64,000 bases of DNA from Actinomycetes bacterium (GTDB lineage Bacteria > Actinomycetota > Acidimicrobiia > Spongiisociales > UBA5794), in the NCBI GenBank assembly GCA_024638645.1, contig JAHEJX010000214.1, positions 1 through 64,000 of the forward strand, in the 5' to 3' direction. The notes under the pieces were generated by a model. The model had not been told where the DNA came from. It was given only the letters and a program-made list of their open reading frames with translations, and did no database searches. This document shows positions 52,441 to 61,689 of the stretch, in pieces. Each line of letters opens with the position of its first letter. The first letter of the stretch is position 1. The translations under genes were made by a program, and so were the position numbers.

Positions 52441-53028
52441 ATGACTCTTTGGCACTTCTTCTCGGCCGACTCATCGAAGGCGCTGCGGTTCGAGATCAGC
52501 AGGTGGATCCTGTGTTCCGAAGCGCCGGATAGGTGCCCGCCCGACGCCATGGCTGAGGGCGTTTTCGCCGGCGACGACGTGACCGTTCGGGATGTCCCGC
52601 TGGACGATGCGTTGACTGTCGTGTTCTGGCCTCTCGCCAATCCCTTTGCGGGTTTCGAAGAGAATGTCGCGCTCGTCGGTTCCGGAACCGGTCTCGGCGA
52701 GCTCCTCACATCCGGGATCGATCCGGCGCTGCGCACGTGGGTGCTCGACCCGTACGAAGCCGGTGTACCGATCGAGGAGATCATCTCAACGGTCACCGCG
52801 CTCGGGCGCGAGTTCGAAGACTTCCCGTTCGGGGAGGATCCGGTGACGACCACCATCTGCTACCGGGCGCCGGAAGACACATGGCTGCTGGCGAACCCGG
52901 TTTGGCTGACGCATCCCGACGACCCGTGGCCGCCCGGCTACAACGGTCTATACGACTGGTGGACGACGCTGGAGATTCGAGACGGATCCCCGATCCTCTA
53001 CCTGCACGCCAACCTCGTCGCCGGTTGA
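52441..53028 (+). CDS. Hypothetical protein
   Basis: A 195-residue acidic, soluble protein, Trp-rich and Pro-rich at the C-terminus (HPDDPWPPGYNGLYDWW). CTGGAG precedes the ATG. Codon use matches the neighbours, and the competing minus-strand ORF (52215-52856) is Ser/Arg-rich shadow. No family or motif is recognised. It is convergent with the DUF5808 gene. Confidence 0.6.
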   Translation: MTLWHFFSADSSKALRFEISRWILCSEAPDRCPPDAMAEGVFAGDDVTVRDVPLDDALTVVFWPLANPFAGFEENVALVGSGTGLGELLTSGIDPALRTWVLDPYEAGVPIEEIISTVTALGREFEDFPFGEDPVTTTICYRAPEDTWLLANPVWLTHPDDPWPPGYNGLYDWWTTLEIRDGSPILYLHANLVAG

Positions 53029-53056
53029 CGTCGAGCGGGGTCGGCCGGCTGGCGAG

Positions 53057-53383
53057 CTAGCCGGCGGCGGTTGCCTTCGCCAGTCTGCCGTCGGACTTCT
53101 TCACGCGCGCCACAGCGCCCCCCACGTTGACTCCCCAGCCGACGCCGAACAGCCGCGGCGTGAAGACCGGGCCCTCGGGGTTCCACACCGTTTCCTTGAA
53201 CCGTTGCATCGTCGGCTTGCGGAAGTCGTACGGCACGACCTTGAGCACGACGCCGTGCCAGGTTCGATCTGCCTTCGGAGTCCTCAACTCCTTGACCACA
53301 GCCGCGATGGCGAGCGCCACTAGAACGAGTTTGATCAAGTCTCGAAGCTTGGACCGTTTGCGGCCCTTTTCCTCAGAGTTCAT
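53057..53383 (-). CDS. DUF5808 domain protein
   Basis: A 108-residue protein with one N-terminal helix (LIKLVLVALAIAAVVKEL) and the DUF5808 block RTWHGVVLKVVPYDFRKPT followed by WNPEGPVFTPRLFGVGWGVN. This small domain is common in Actinobacteria and has no known function. ATG 53383 is preceded by GGAG; the track start at 53500 is rejected. It diverges from nrdJ. Confidence 0.82.
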   Translation of the reverse strand: MNSEEKGRKRSKLRDLIKLVLVALAIAAVVKELRTPKADRTWHGVVLKVVPYDFRKPTMQRFKETVWNPEGPVFTPRLFGVGWGVNVGGAVARVKKSDGRLAKATAAG

Positions 53384-53716
53384 TCGTGCTCCATTCGTGA
53401 TCTGCCGCCATTCTCGTCCACCTGCCCACACTATGGGAGGGGCGATCGGCCCCGATCTTTTCCCTCCCGGCGCAGCAATCCGCGAAATCTCCGCTCCCAT
53501 CGCGAAAACTTCCCACGCCGTCGGCTTGCCCCCGTCCCGGCGCCGCGGGCATACTCGCGCTCGCTTCCCCTTCTTCCCCCACTTCCCGCTTGTGGGTCGC
53601 GTTCGCCCGAAATCTGTCGCGCGCGACCCTCAGAATGGACACCTCGCGCGATTTGGCGCGCGGCGCAATGGCGAAAACGGAGCAAAAACACTGAGGCACA
53701 AGCGGTTTTCAGATGG

Positions 53717-53746
53717 TTGACAGCATTACACGCGTGTAATTACACT
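53717..53746 (+). promoter_or_regulatory. Candidate nrdJ promoter with palindrome in the spacer
   Basis: TTGACA (53717-53722) and TACACT (53741-53746) are 18 bases apart and resemble -35 and -10 elements. The perfect 16-base palindrome ATTACACGCGTGTAAT (53725-53740) fills the spacer, and TTACAC-N-CGTGT occurs again 14 bases on (53741 region). This is a classic repressor position. The rest of 53501-53716 shows no gene. Confidence 0.6.
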
Positions 53747-53760
53747 CGTGTGTCCGTCCG

Positions 53761-53802
53761 CAACATCTTGGGTCTATAGCGCTTCCCCACCACAAGATGT
53801 TG
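53761..53802 (+). promoter_or_regulatory. Paired NrdR-like boxes in the nrdJ leader
   Basis: CAACATCTTG (53761-53770) and its inverse CAAGATGTTG (53793-53802) are spaced 32 bases start to start, three helical turns. Paired, in-phase boxes are the known mode of the NrdR repressor of ribonucleotide reductase genes. The exact consensus was not checked. Confidence 0.55.
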
Positions 53803-53976
53803 TAGGTGTGGAGAAAGATGTGGATAAGTCGAAGAGCCGGTGGCTCGAGACATCACGGGCTTCGAAGTCCGAGACGATTCAGACGCTGGGGGGCAGCGGT
53901 CTGAGTTACCACAGAATCCTCTCACCAGACCGGGACGAAAAGAAGAGACAGGCCGGAGAGCATTAGGAGAGGGCCA

Positions 53977-56900
53977 GTGGCAACGAGAGTCGAAGAGAGC
54001 AACGCCGAAGATCTCACAGCGGCGAAGAGCGGGACGGGCAAGGGTCTCGTCATTGAGCGTCGCTTCACGAAGGATGGGCAGAGCCCCTACGACACGGTGG
54101 AATGGTCGTTCAGGGATTCGCGCATCACGAACCCGGACGGCAGCATCGTCTTCGAGATGCTCGGTGCCGAGATTCCGTCTGGCTGGTCCCAGGTGGCAGC
54201 CGACATCATGGTGTCGAAGTACTTCCGCAAGGCAGGCGTCCCCCAGTTCGACGAGAAGGGCAAGCCGATCCTCGACGAGGACGGCAACCAAGTCACCGGC
54301 TCCGAGACTTCAGCCCGCCAAGTCATCGGCCGCCTCGCCGAGACGTGGCGCCACTGGGGCGAAGAGCACGGCTACTTCGCCGATGAGCAGTCAGCCCAGA
54401 TCTTCGAAGACGAGCTTGCTTACATGCTCGTGCATCAGATGGCCGCCCCCAACTCGCCACAGTGGTTCAACACCGGCCTGGCCAACAACTACGGCATCAC
54501 CGGAACCGCCGAGGGCTTCTGGTACGTGGATCCCGAGACCGAGGAAATGGTCGCCTCTCCCGACTCATACACCCGTCCGGCTCCCCACGCTTGTTTCATC
54601 CAGGCAGTCGACGACGACCTCGTCAACGAGGGCGGCATCATGGACCTGTGGGTTCGTGAGGCTCGCCTCTTCAAGTTCGGCTCAGGCACCGGCACCAACT
54701 TCAGCCACATCCGTGCCGAGGGTGAGCGCCTGTCGGGCGGGGGCAAGTCGTCCGGCCTGATGTCATTCCTCAAGGTCGGCGACCGGGCTGCCGGCGCCAT
54801 CAAGTCGGGCGGCACGACCCGCCGCGCCGCCAAGATGGTCATCCTCGACATCGACCACCCCGACGTCGAAGCCTTCATCAACTGGAAGGCCGAAGAGGAG
54901 AACAAGGTCCGTGCCCTGATCGCGGCGGGTTACCCGAGCGACTTCAACGGCGAGGCCTACATGACGGTCTCCGGCCAGAACTCGAACAACTCGGTGCGCC
55001 TCTCCAACGAATTCGTCGAAGCTGTGCTCCATGACGCCGAATGGGACTTGACCGCCCGCACCGACGGCTCAGTCATGAAGACGGTGCGAGCTCGCAACTT
55101 ATGGCATCAGATCGCCGATGCCGCCTGGCAGTGCGCCGATCCGGGAGTTCAGTTCGACACCACGATCCAGGAGTGGCACACCTCCCCCGCCGGCGGCAAG
55201 ATCCGCGCCACCAACCCGTGCTCCGAATACGTGTTCCTCGACAACACTGCCTGCAACCTCGCCAGCTTGAACCTGGTGAAGTTCTACGACGAGACGACCG
55301 GCGACGTGGATCTCGAGGCATACCGCCACGCCATCCGGCTGTGGACGATCGTCCTCGAAATCTCGGTGACGATGGCGCATTTCCCTTCGGCTGAGATCGC
55401 CCAGGGCAGCTACGACTACCGCACCCTCGGCCTTGGCTACGCCAACCTCGGCTCCCTGCTGATGCAGATGGGTATCCCATACGACAGCGACGAGGGCCGC
55501 GGCATCGCCGGGGCAATGACCGCGATCCTCACCGGCTACTCGTATGCCGCCTCCAGTGAAATGGCTGAGGCGCTCGGCCCGTTCCCCAAGTATTACGAGA
55601 ACGCCGACTCGATGCTGCGGGTGATGCGTAACCATCGCCGCGCTTCGTACAACGCGCCGGACGACGAGTTCGACGGAGTGTCCACCCATGTCATGGGAGT
55701 GAACCCGGATGTCACCCCGAACGACATGGTCCATGAGGCCCAGAACGCCTGGAACATTGCAGTGAAGATGGGAGAGGAGTACGGCTACCGCAACGCCCAG
55801 GCGACGGTGCTGGCCCCAACAGGCACCATCGGCCTGCTGATGGACTGCGACACGACGGGCGTCGAGCCGGATTTTGCGCTGGTGAAGTTCAAGAAGCTGG
55901 CCGGTGGCGGTTACTTCAAAATCGCTAACCAGTCCATCGAGCCGGCCCTGCGCAACCTCGGCTACGACGCAATCGAGATCGAGCAGATCATCGACTACGT
56001 CATCGGCACGATGAAGTTGCACCGGGCCCCGCACATCAATACCTCGAGCCTGATTGCCAAAGGCTTCACCGTCCAGGAAATCGACAAGATCGAGGCTCTG
56101 CTGCCGGGTGTGTTCGAACTCGGCTTTGCGTTCAACCAGTGGACGCTCGGCGAGGAGACGATGCAGCGCCTCGGCTTCACTCCGCAGCAGTACAACTCCC
56201 CGGGCTTCGACATGCTGCGTGAGCTCGGCTACTCGGCGCAGGATGTTCAGGAGGCCAACGACTACGTGTGCGGCCGCCAGACCATCGAAGGTGCGCCGGG
56301 CCTGCGCGACGAGCACCTCCCGGTTTTCGATTGCGCCAACCGCAACGGCAAGTACGGCGAACGTTTCATCCACCACACCGGCCACATCAAGATGATGGCG
56401 GCAGCTCAGCCGTTCATCTCTGGTGCCATCTCGAAGACGATCAACATGCCGAACGAGGTATCGATCGAGGACATCGAGGAGAGCTACCGGATGAGCTGGG
56501 AGCTCGGCCTCAAGGCAATGGCCCTGTACCGGGATGGAAGTAAGGCTTCGCAGCCGCTGAGCGCTAAGTCAGACGACGGCGTCTCAGACGAGGCGGAAGA
56601 AGCTCTCGAGGATGCCCTCGCCCAGGAGATCGGCTTGGTGTCGACCAACCATGCCACGATCCACGGTGGCATGTTCCAGCCGGGCATCTCCCCCACCGAG
56701 GCATATGCAGACCTTCCTCGCCCCCGCTTCCTGCTCCCCGGCCGTCGCGGCGGCTACACGCAGGAGGCAAGAGTCGGCGGCCACAAGTTGTTCCTGCGCA
56801 CCGGCGAATACGAGGACGGCACCCTCGGCGAGGTCTTCATCGATCTGGCCAAAGAAGGCGCCACCCTGCGCGGCATTCTGAGCTGCTTCGCGATTGCAGT

Positions 56901-57477
56901 GTCCAAGGGCCTGCAGTACGGCGTTCCGCTGGAAGAGTTCGTCGACACGTTCACGTTCCAGACGTTCGAGCCGAGAGGCATGGTGGAGGGTCACCCCAAC
57001 ATCAAGATGTCGAACTCGATCGTGGACTATGTGTTCAGGGCGTTGGGTGTCGAATACCTGCACCGCGACGAGCTGGCCCAGGTCCCACCGGAGCGCACCG
57101 GCCTCCCCGAGCCCGCCAAGGGCGTCGCGGTCGACGCCGGCTATCAGCCCGAGCTGGTCGAAGCAGTCATGGAAGATGACATCGACGCCCAGGCGAAGGC
57201 AGCAGCGTTCGTGGACAAGGTCGTGGACCTGCGTGACGAAGACACCCCGACGGTGCACGCCAACGGGACTCCGGCGACGGTTCCGGTGGCTCTGTCCGAC
57301 GGACCAGGCACGATGGCGGCGAAGTCAGCCACAGGCGTGCAGACGGCAGCGATCCAGGCAGTGTTGGCGGACAAGATGGGCGATGCCCCCCTGTGCGACA
57401 CCTGCGGACACATCACCGTGCGGAACGGCAGCTGCTACCGATGCCTGAACTGCGGTGACTCGAAGGGTTGTAGCTGA
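53977..57477 (+). CDS. nrdJ: Adenosylcobalamin-dependent (class II) ribonucleotide reductase
   Basis: A 1166-residue enzyme making deoxyribonucleotides with B12. The active-site region has NSPQWFNTGLANNYGI, the Cys pair positions around TNPCSEYVFLDNTACNL and APTGTIGLLMDCDTTG. A TSCPD-type domain lies at about 905-1020 (GGYTQEARVGGHKLFLRTGE; LRGILSCFAIAVSKG). The C-terminus is a Cys-rich swinging tail with zinc-ribbon look (CDTCGHI...CYRCLNCGDSKGCS) that takes electrons from thioredoxin. GTG 53977 has AGGAGAGG upstream. Length is typical for the large NrdJ subgroup. Being oxygen-independent, it serves aerobic or anaerobic growth when B12 is available. Confidence 0.97.
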   Translation: MATRVEESNAEDLTAAKSGTGKGLVIERRFTKDGQSPYDTVEWSFRDSRITNPDGSIVFEMLGAEIPSGWSQVAADIMVSKYFRKAGVPQFDEKGKPILDEDGNQVTGSETSARQVIGRLAETWRHWGEEHGYFADEQSAQIFEDELAYMLVHQMAAPNSPQWFNTGLANNYGITGTAEGFWYVDPETEEMVASPDSYTRPAPHACFIQAVDDDLVNEGGIMDLWVREARLFKFGSGTGTNFSHIRAEGERLSGGGKSSGLMSFLKVGDRAAGAIKSGGTTRRAAKMVILDIDHPDVEAFINWKAEEENKVRALIAAGYPSDFNGEAYMTVSGQNSNNSVRLSNEFVEAVLHDAEWDLTARTDGSVMKTVRARNLWHQIADAAWQCADPGVQFDTTIQEWHTSPAGGKIRATNPCSEYVFLDNTACNLASLNLVKFYDETTGDVDLEAYRHAIRLWTIVLEISVTMAHFPSAEIAQGSYDYRTLGLGYANLGSLLMQMGIPYDSDEGRGIAGAMTAILTGYSYAASSEMAEALGPFPKYYENADSMLRVMRNHRRASYNAPDDEFDGVSTHVMGVNPDVTPNDMVHEAQNAWNIAVKMGEEYGYRNAQATVLAPTGTIGLLMDCDTTGVEPDFALVKFKKLAGGGYFKIANQSIEPALRNLGYDAIEIEQIIDYVIGTMKLHRAPHINTSSLIAKGFTVQEIDKIEALLPGVFELGFAFNQWTLGEETMQRLGFTPQQYNSPGFDMLRELGYSAQDVQEANDYVCGRQTIEGAPGLRDEHLPVFDCANRNGKYGERFIHHTGHIKMMAAAQPFISGAISKTINMPNEVSIEDIEESYRMSWELGLKAMALYRDGSKASQPLSAKSDDGVSDEAEEALEDALAQEIGLVSTNHATIHGGMFQPGISPTEAYADLPRPRFLLPGRRGGYTQEARVGGHKLFLRTGEYEDGTLGEVFIDLAKEGATLRGILSCFAIAVSKGLQYGVPLEEFVDTFTFQTFEPRGMVEGHPNIKMSNSIVDYVFRALGVEYLHRDELAQVPPERTGLPEPAKGVAVDAGYQPELVEAVMEDDIDAQAKAAAFVDKVVDLRDEDTPTVHANGTPATVPVALSDGPGTMAAKSATGVQTAAIQAVLADKMGDAPLCDTCGHITVRNGSCYRCLNCGDSKGCS

Positions 57478-57732
57478 GACGGGCGCTGCATCCGACTCAG
57501 CCGCCTCAACGCGGAGATCACCTTGCGCCATGCGTTCGTAGTTGTGCGGAGATCCGCGTAACAACGTCCGCCATCGCGATGGAGAGAATCAACTCGTCGC
57601 GGATAGGGCTGCCCGCTCTCCCCCGTGAACCTGCTCGGCAGCAGCTGAATCGTGTAGCGGGATCTCTTGAGGACAGTGTGCTTGGAGAACAGCCAATACA
57701 TCGACGAATTCTGCCCGGTAGCGTCAGGCGCA

Positions 57733-60700
57733 ATGCAGTTCGGCATTCTTGGGCCATTGCTGGTCACGACTGGGGGCGACTCGATCGACCTGCCGTCGGC
57801 CAAACAGAGGACGCTTCTGGCGATTCTCCTGATTCACGCGAACGAAGTCATCTCCGTCGACCGGCTGACTGACCTCCTGTGGGAGAACGACCTGCCGGAG
57901 GATCCAGCCAACGCCTTGCGGTTCCACGTCTCGAAGTTGCGGGACAGTCTGCAGATCCGAGAAGCGATCGCGACGGAGGCGCCGGGGTATGTCTTGCATG
58001 TCGAGGCGACTCATCTGGACACCTTGCGCTTCGACGAACTGGCGGCCAACGCACGAGAGCTCGCTCCGCATGATGTGGATCAAGCGCTAACGATGATGAA
58101 CGAAGCGCTGGGCCTATGGCGCGGACCGGTCTTGGCCGAGTTCGAGTACTCGCTCTTCGCGCGGGAAACGGCGCTCCACTACAACGAGAAGCGAATCTCA
58201 CTTCTTGAAGATCGCATCGCGATCGAAGTCGAGAGTGGTCGCGGGGCCAATGCCATCGGCGAGTTGGAAGGCCTCGCAGCTGAGCATCCCTTCCGAGAAC
58301 GAATCGCCTGCCTGCTCATGCTCGCCTTGTACCGATCCGGGCGTCAGGCAGAGGCGCTGCGGGCTTGCGGTCGGCTGCGAAGCCGCCTCGTCGAGGAGCT
58401 CGGCATCGACCCCAGCGAATCAACCCAGCTGCTCGAACAACGCATCCTGGATCAAGACCCGACGCTCCTAGAGGGATTGGAGCCCGCAAGGCTCACCCCG
58501 CTCGGCAAGGCTGTCCGGGACTTCGAGATCGGCAATCGTATTGGAGAAGGCCGGTTCGGAATCGTCTACCGAGGGCGACAGACGACGGTTGGCAGGGACG
58601 TTGCGCTCAAAGCGATCCGCCCTGAGTACGCCAACGATCCAGAGTTCCTGCGGCGATTCGAAGCGGAGGCGCAGCTGGTCGCACGACTCGAGCATCCTCA
58701 CATCGTGCCGCTCTACAACTACTGGCGCGAGCTCGACACGGCGTATCTGGCGATGCGCCTGCTCCGGGGTGGGAGCCTTCGCGAATCGCTGCACCTCGGC
58801 CCGTGGCGAGGTGACCGGCTCGGGGCGCTGATTGAACAGATTGCTGCAGCGGCCAATGCGGCGCATCGTCAGGGAGTCATCCACCGCGACATCAAGCCAG
58901 CCAACATCCTTCTCGACGAGGACGGCAACGGATACTTGTCCGATTTCGGAATCGCAAAGTTCATCGACGCCGGCCAGGCCTTAACCCGAACCGGTGGGGC
59001 CCCGATCACTCCCGCCTACATGGCTCCGGAATTGCTTGACGGATCAGGGAACGTGGGACCCGCCTCGGATATCTATTCGCTGGCAATCGTGGCCCATGAA
59101 GCCCTCACAGGAGCGCACCCATACGTCACAGACTCTGTTTCCGCCATGATCAAGCACCAGCTCCACGAACCCCTGCCGCAGATAGCGAACGAGTCTGCGG
59201 CGACTGCGGTTCTGGCTAGAGCCGCTTCGAAAGACCCGTCCGAACGGCATCCCGACATTCGAAGTTTCGCCCGAGAATTGAGCGAAGCCCTCGATCCAAC
59301 CAGCTCAGTTGACGTCTTGATCCGAACCGAACAGCCCGAGATTGATGAGCAACCGATGACACTCTCCGATTTCATTTCGGCGGAGGCGCCGTTTGGCCCA
59401 ATCGCTATGGACGAGATTTCGTCGCCTGCCATTTACCGACAGCTGTACGACAGCGACAACCGGATCTATGAGGAGATCAACCAGCGCAACCCCTCCTTCA
59501 TCGTGGGGCGCCGCGGCGCCGGGAAGACTGCGCTCATGCGCGCACCGCTGCTCGATCCGGGCAACCTGCTGATCGAGTTCCAGTCAGCCGAGCTGTTTGC
59601 CCACGTGCTGCGCTGTGTCGATTCCATGGAGGCGAGCGGGGGGCGCATCTTCGCCAACCAGATAGCCGATCTGTGGGACGGCGTTGTATGGACCGGGTTG
59701 TGCCTGGGGACCCTTCGTTCGATAGACGGGTCGGCTGCGTCTCAGCACGACCTCCGCGTGGTGCAGCGGTTCGTGGCAGGCCACGGCGACATAAACACAA
59801 TGACAATCGACGGTATCGCCGCCCGCCACTGCCGGAAGGTCTCCGACGGGTCAGCAACCACTGCGGAGACTACGGGAGCGCTCGATGTGTCCTCGGGCGG
59901 AGTCGATATCCGAACAGCAAGGGTGTCCTGCTCGAAACTGCTACGGGATGCTGAGCTCAAACCGATCGTTCTCATCGACACTATGGAGGACCTGCACAAC
60001 GAGGTTCACACCCTGGCGCGAGTGCTGGCAGGCCTCTTCACGCTGATAGGCCGCACCGACCGCTCGCCGAATCGTGAGATCCAGTTCCGCTTCTGCTACC
60101 CGTCTGAGCTGTGGAGCAAACTCGCCGAGTTCGCAGCCAACCCACTCAAAGATGCTGAGAACAACATCAAGCTGTTCTGGCACGCTCGGGAGCTAATCAG
60201 AATCGCCGGGCATCGCCTCTCGCTCTATCTCGACATGAACAGCCCCGCCGTGCTTGACGAACTGTTCGGCCGCCGCGGGTACGACAAGACGTCCTATGAA
60301 GATGCGCGAGCCGTACTCGAACGGGTCCTGCCGGTAGGTGTAGAGAACTCATTCGGTGTGGAGGAGGCGACACTGGCATATGCGCTGCGGCACACACAGT
60401 TGCTACCACGCCACCTCCTCCGGATCCTCAACGGGGTGATGCGGCGCAGCAGAGAGCTCGAGGACGAGCCGCTCACCGTGTCACCTGCCGCTGTGACCGA
60501 TGGCGTACGACGCGTGGAAGAGCTTCTCGTCACAGAGATCTTCACCGCCTACTCCGCGGTCCACCCCAGCGCTCGTGAGGTGTGCAGGCGAGTCATTCCA
60601 GACCTTGCGCTGGCCTTCACTGACGGCAACCTACACAAGGTGTTCAACCAGGCCGGGATTCGCAAGGCAACGGGACTCCAGTACTTCGACTTCAAGGAGA

Positions 60701-60921
60701 TGCTGTTGGAAATCGGGTGCGTTGGCAGAGTCATCGGGCACACCGATCGATACGTCGAAGGCGAGTTCGACTACACCCTGCCGACACCCCTCTTCCCAGG
60801 CGCGGATGACGAGCTGTGCCTTCATCCCTTGTTCTCAAGAGTGTTCCGCGCTCGCATTGATGAGGGCGCTATGCCTGTCTACCCATATGGTGCCGACCCG
60901 CAGCATCAACCCACTTGGTGA
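57733..60921 (+). CDS. SARP/BTAD regulator fused to Ser/Thr kinase and Sll1717-like P-loop ATPase
   Basis: A 1062-residue three-part protein. Residues 1-95 are a winged helix of SARP type (QFGILGPLLV; LTDLLWENDLP; NALRFHVSKLRDSL). Residues about 100-245 are the BTAD helical repeat (FRERIACLLMLALYRSGRQA). Residues about 262-520 are a full protein kinase: GEGRFGIVYRG, VALKAIRP, HRDIKPANI (383), DFGIAKF (403) and MAPELLD. From about 570 comes an ATPase with FIVGRRGAGKTALM (590) and Walker B PIVLIDTMEDLH (742). ATG 57733 starts the winged helix directly. No membrane helix is present. Its targets and trigger are unknown. A terminator follows. Confidence 0.9.
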   Translation: MQFGILGPLLVTTGGDSIDLPSAKQRTLLAILLIHANEVISVDRLTDLLWENDLPEDPANALRFHVSKLRDSLQIREAIATEAPGYVLHVEATHLDTLRFDELAANARELAPHDVDQALTMMNEALGLWRGPVLAEFEYSLFARETALHYNEKRISLLEDRIAIEVESGRGANAIGELEGLAAEHPFRERIACLLMLALYRSGRQAEALRACGRLRSRLVEELGIDPSESTQLLEQRILDQDPTLLEGLEPARLTPLGKAVRDFEIGNRIGEGRFGIVYRGRQTTVGRDVALKAIRPEYANDPEFLRRFEAEAQLVARLEHPHIVPLYNYWRELDTAYLAMRLLRGGSLRESLHLGPWRGDRLGALIEQIAAAANAAHRQGVIHRDIKPANILLDEDGNGYLSDFGIAKFIDAGQALTRTGGAPITPAYMAPELLDGSGNVGPASDIYSLAIVAHEALTGAHPYVTDSVSAMIKHQLHEPLPQIANESAATAVLARAASKDPSERHPDIRSFARELSEALDPTSSVDVLIRTEQPEIDEQPMTLSDFISAEAPFGPIAMDEISSPAIYRQLYDSDNRIYEEINQRNPSFIVGRRGAGKTALMRAPLLDPGNLLIEFQSAELFAHVLRCVDSMEASGGRIFANQIADLWDGVVWTGLCLGTLRSIDGSAASQHDLRVVQRFVAGHGDINTMTIDGIAARHCRKVSDGSATTAETTGALDVSSGGVDIRTARVSCSKLLRDAELKPIVLIDTMEDLHNEVHTLARVLAGLFTLIGRTDRSPNREIQFRFCYPSELWSKLAEFAANPLKDAENNIKLFWHARELIRIAGHRLSLYLDMNSPAVLDELFGRRGYDKTSYEDARAVLERVLPVGVENSFGVEEATLAYALRHTQLLPRHLLRILNGVMRRSRELEDEPLTVSPAAVTDGVRRVEELLVTEIFTAYSAVHPSAREVCRRVIPDLALAFTDGNLHKVFNQAGIRKATGLQYFDFKEMLLEIGCVGRVIGHTDRYVEGEFDYTLPTPLFPGADDELCLHPLFSRVFRARIDEGAMPVYPYGADPQHQPTW

Positions 60922-60928
60922 CGCGGAG

Positions 60929-60955
60929 GGGCCGCACCGTTAACCGGTGCGGCCC
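60929..60955 (+). terminator. Terminator after the SARP-kinase gene
   Basis: GGGCCGCACCG pairs with CGGTGCGGCCC (11 bp) over a TTAAC loop, 8 bases after the stop and followed by TTCAT. Confidence 0.75.
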
Positions 60956-60985
60956 TTCATAGCGCCCGAGGTGCGAAAGGGATAT

Positions 60986-61636
60986 CTACTCCGTGGCAAT
61001 TTCGAAGGCCTGTGACAGACTCTCGTCATCATTTGGTGTAGTCCGGCTCGGGCGCACATTTCCGTCCTGGAGACCCCAGGCCAGCACGTCTGCGAAGTGC
61101 TCGCCGCCAGCGTGAGCCCACTCTTCGTGGGTCCAGGAGTCGAGGCCACGTGCTGCCAAGAAGGCCTCACGAGTCTCGTCATCCAGCGACTGCACGTCCC
61201 ACACATGGGCCAGCTCATGCAGCAGTGTGAAGACCGTTCCGCAGTTGTAGACCACGTAGCTTCCGTTGCCGAAGGCCAGGTAACCGGCCCGAGTCCGGCC
61301 GTCGGCCGAGGTGCAGCGATCGCCGTCGCTGAAGTAGCGAACCTCGACCTCGGTCAGCTCGAGGCCATACTCGGCAAAGCGAGCGACCGCGAACCGCACG
61401 TCTGCGACCTGCGCCTCAGTGTCGGCGAAAACGACGACACCGTAGACGTGCTCCACGTACTTGGCGCCAGCAAAGCCGGACCGTGCGCCGTCTCGATGGC
61501 TGCTATCGGCGGACTTGGCTGCCTTGACGGCCTGGTCGACGCCGCTGTCGACGACAGTCACGTCTGTACCGGACACTGCCGTCACCACGAAGGCGACGGC
61601 CAAAGCCACTGTTCGAATGTTGCGTGCATAAGTCAT
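60986..61636 (-). CDS. Secreted HExxH putative metallopeptidase
   Basis: A 216-residue protein with an N-terminal signal-like helix (TVALAVAFVVTAVSG). The zinc motif HELAH is in VFTLLHELAHVWDVQSL; a downstream Glu/His-rich segment (WTHEEWAHAGGEHFADVLAW) could give the third ligand, as in other small gluzincin-like proteins. Two Cys (DRCTSADG, VYNCGTV) may form a disulfide outside the cell. Substrate is unknown. An inverted repeat overlaps the first codons. It is convergent with the SARP-kinase gene. Confidence 0.72.
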   Translation of the reverse strand: MTYARNIRTVALAVAFVVTAVSGTDVTVVDSGVDQAVKAAKSADSSHRDGARSGFAGAKYVEHVYGVVVFADTEAQVADVRFAVARFAEYGLELTEVEVRYFSDGDRCTSADGRTRAGYLAFGNGSYVVYNCGTVFTLLHELAHVWDVQSLDDETREAFLAARGLDSWTHEEWAHAGGEHFADVLAWGLQDGNVRPSRTTPNDDESLSQAFEIATE

Positions 61637-61643
61637 GCACGCA
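61621..61643. promoter_or_regulatory. Inverted repeat over the start of the HExxH gene
   Basis: TGCGTGCAT and ATGCACGCA (9 bp, perfect) flank AAGTC and cover the start codon on the minus strand (CAT at 61634-61636). It could fold in the mRNA and hide the start, or bind a repressor. Confidence 0.5.
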
Positions 61644-61689
61644 AACTCCGCTTCGGGCCTTAGCGGGCAGTTTGTGCTCGCTTAGGTGA

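Noticed and set aside
52215-52856. 213-residue minus-strand ORF
   Set aside because: Ser/Arg-rich composition without motifs; the plus-strand ORF from 52441 has better coding character.
53501-53976. Possible cobalamin riboswitch before the B12-dependent reductase
   Set aside because: I looked for a B12 box and found only CCAGTGGC, the reverse complement of the usual core and at the start codon; no riboswitch fold is apparent.
55099-56385. 428-residue minus-strand ORF inside nrdJ
   Set aside because: Antisense shadow; the nrdJ reading frame is certain.
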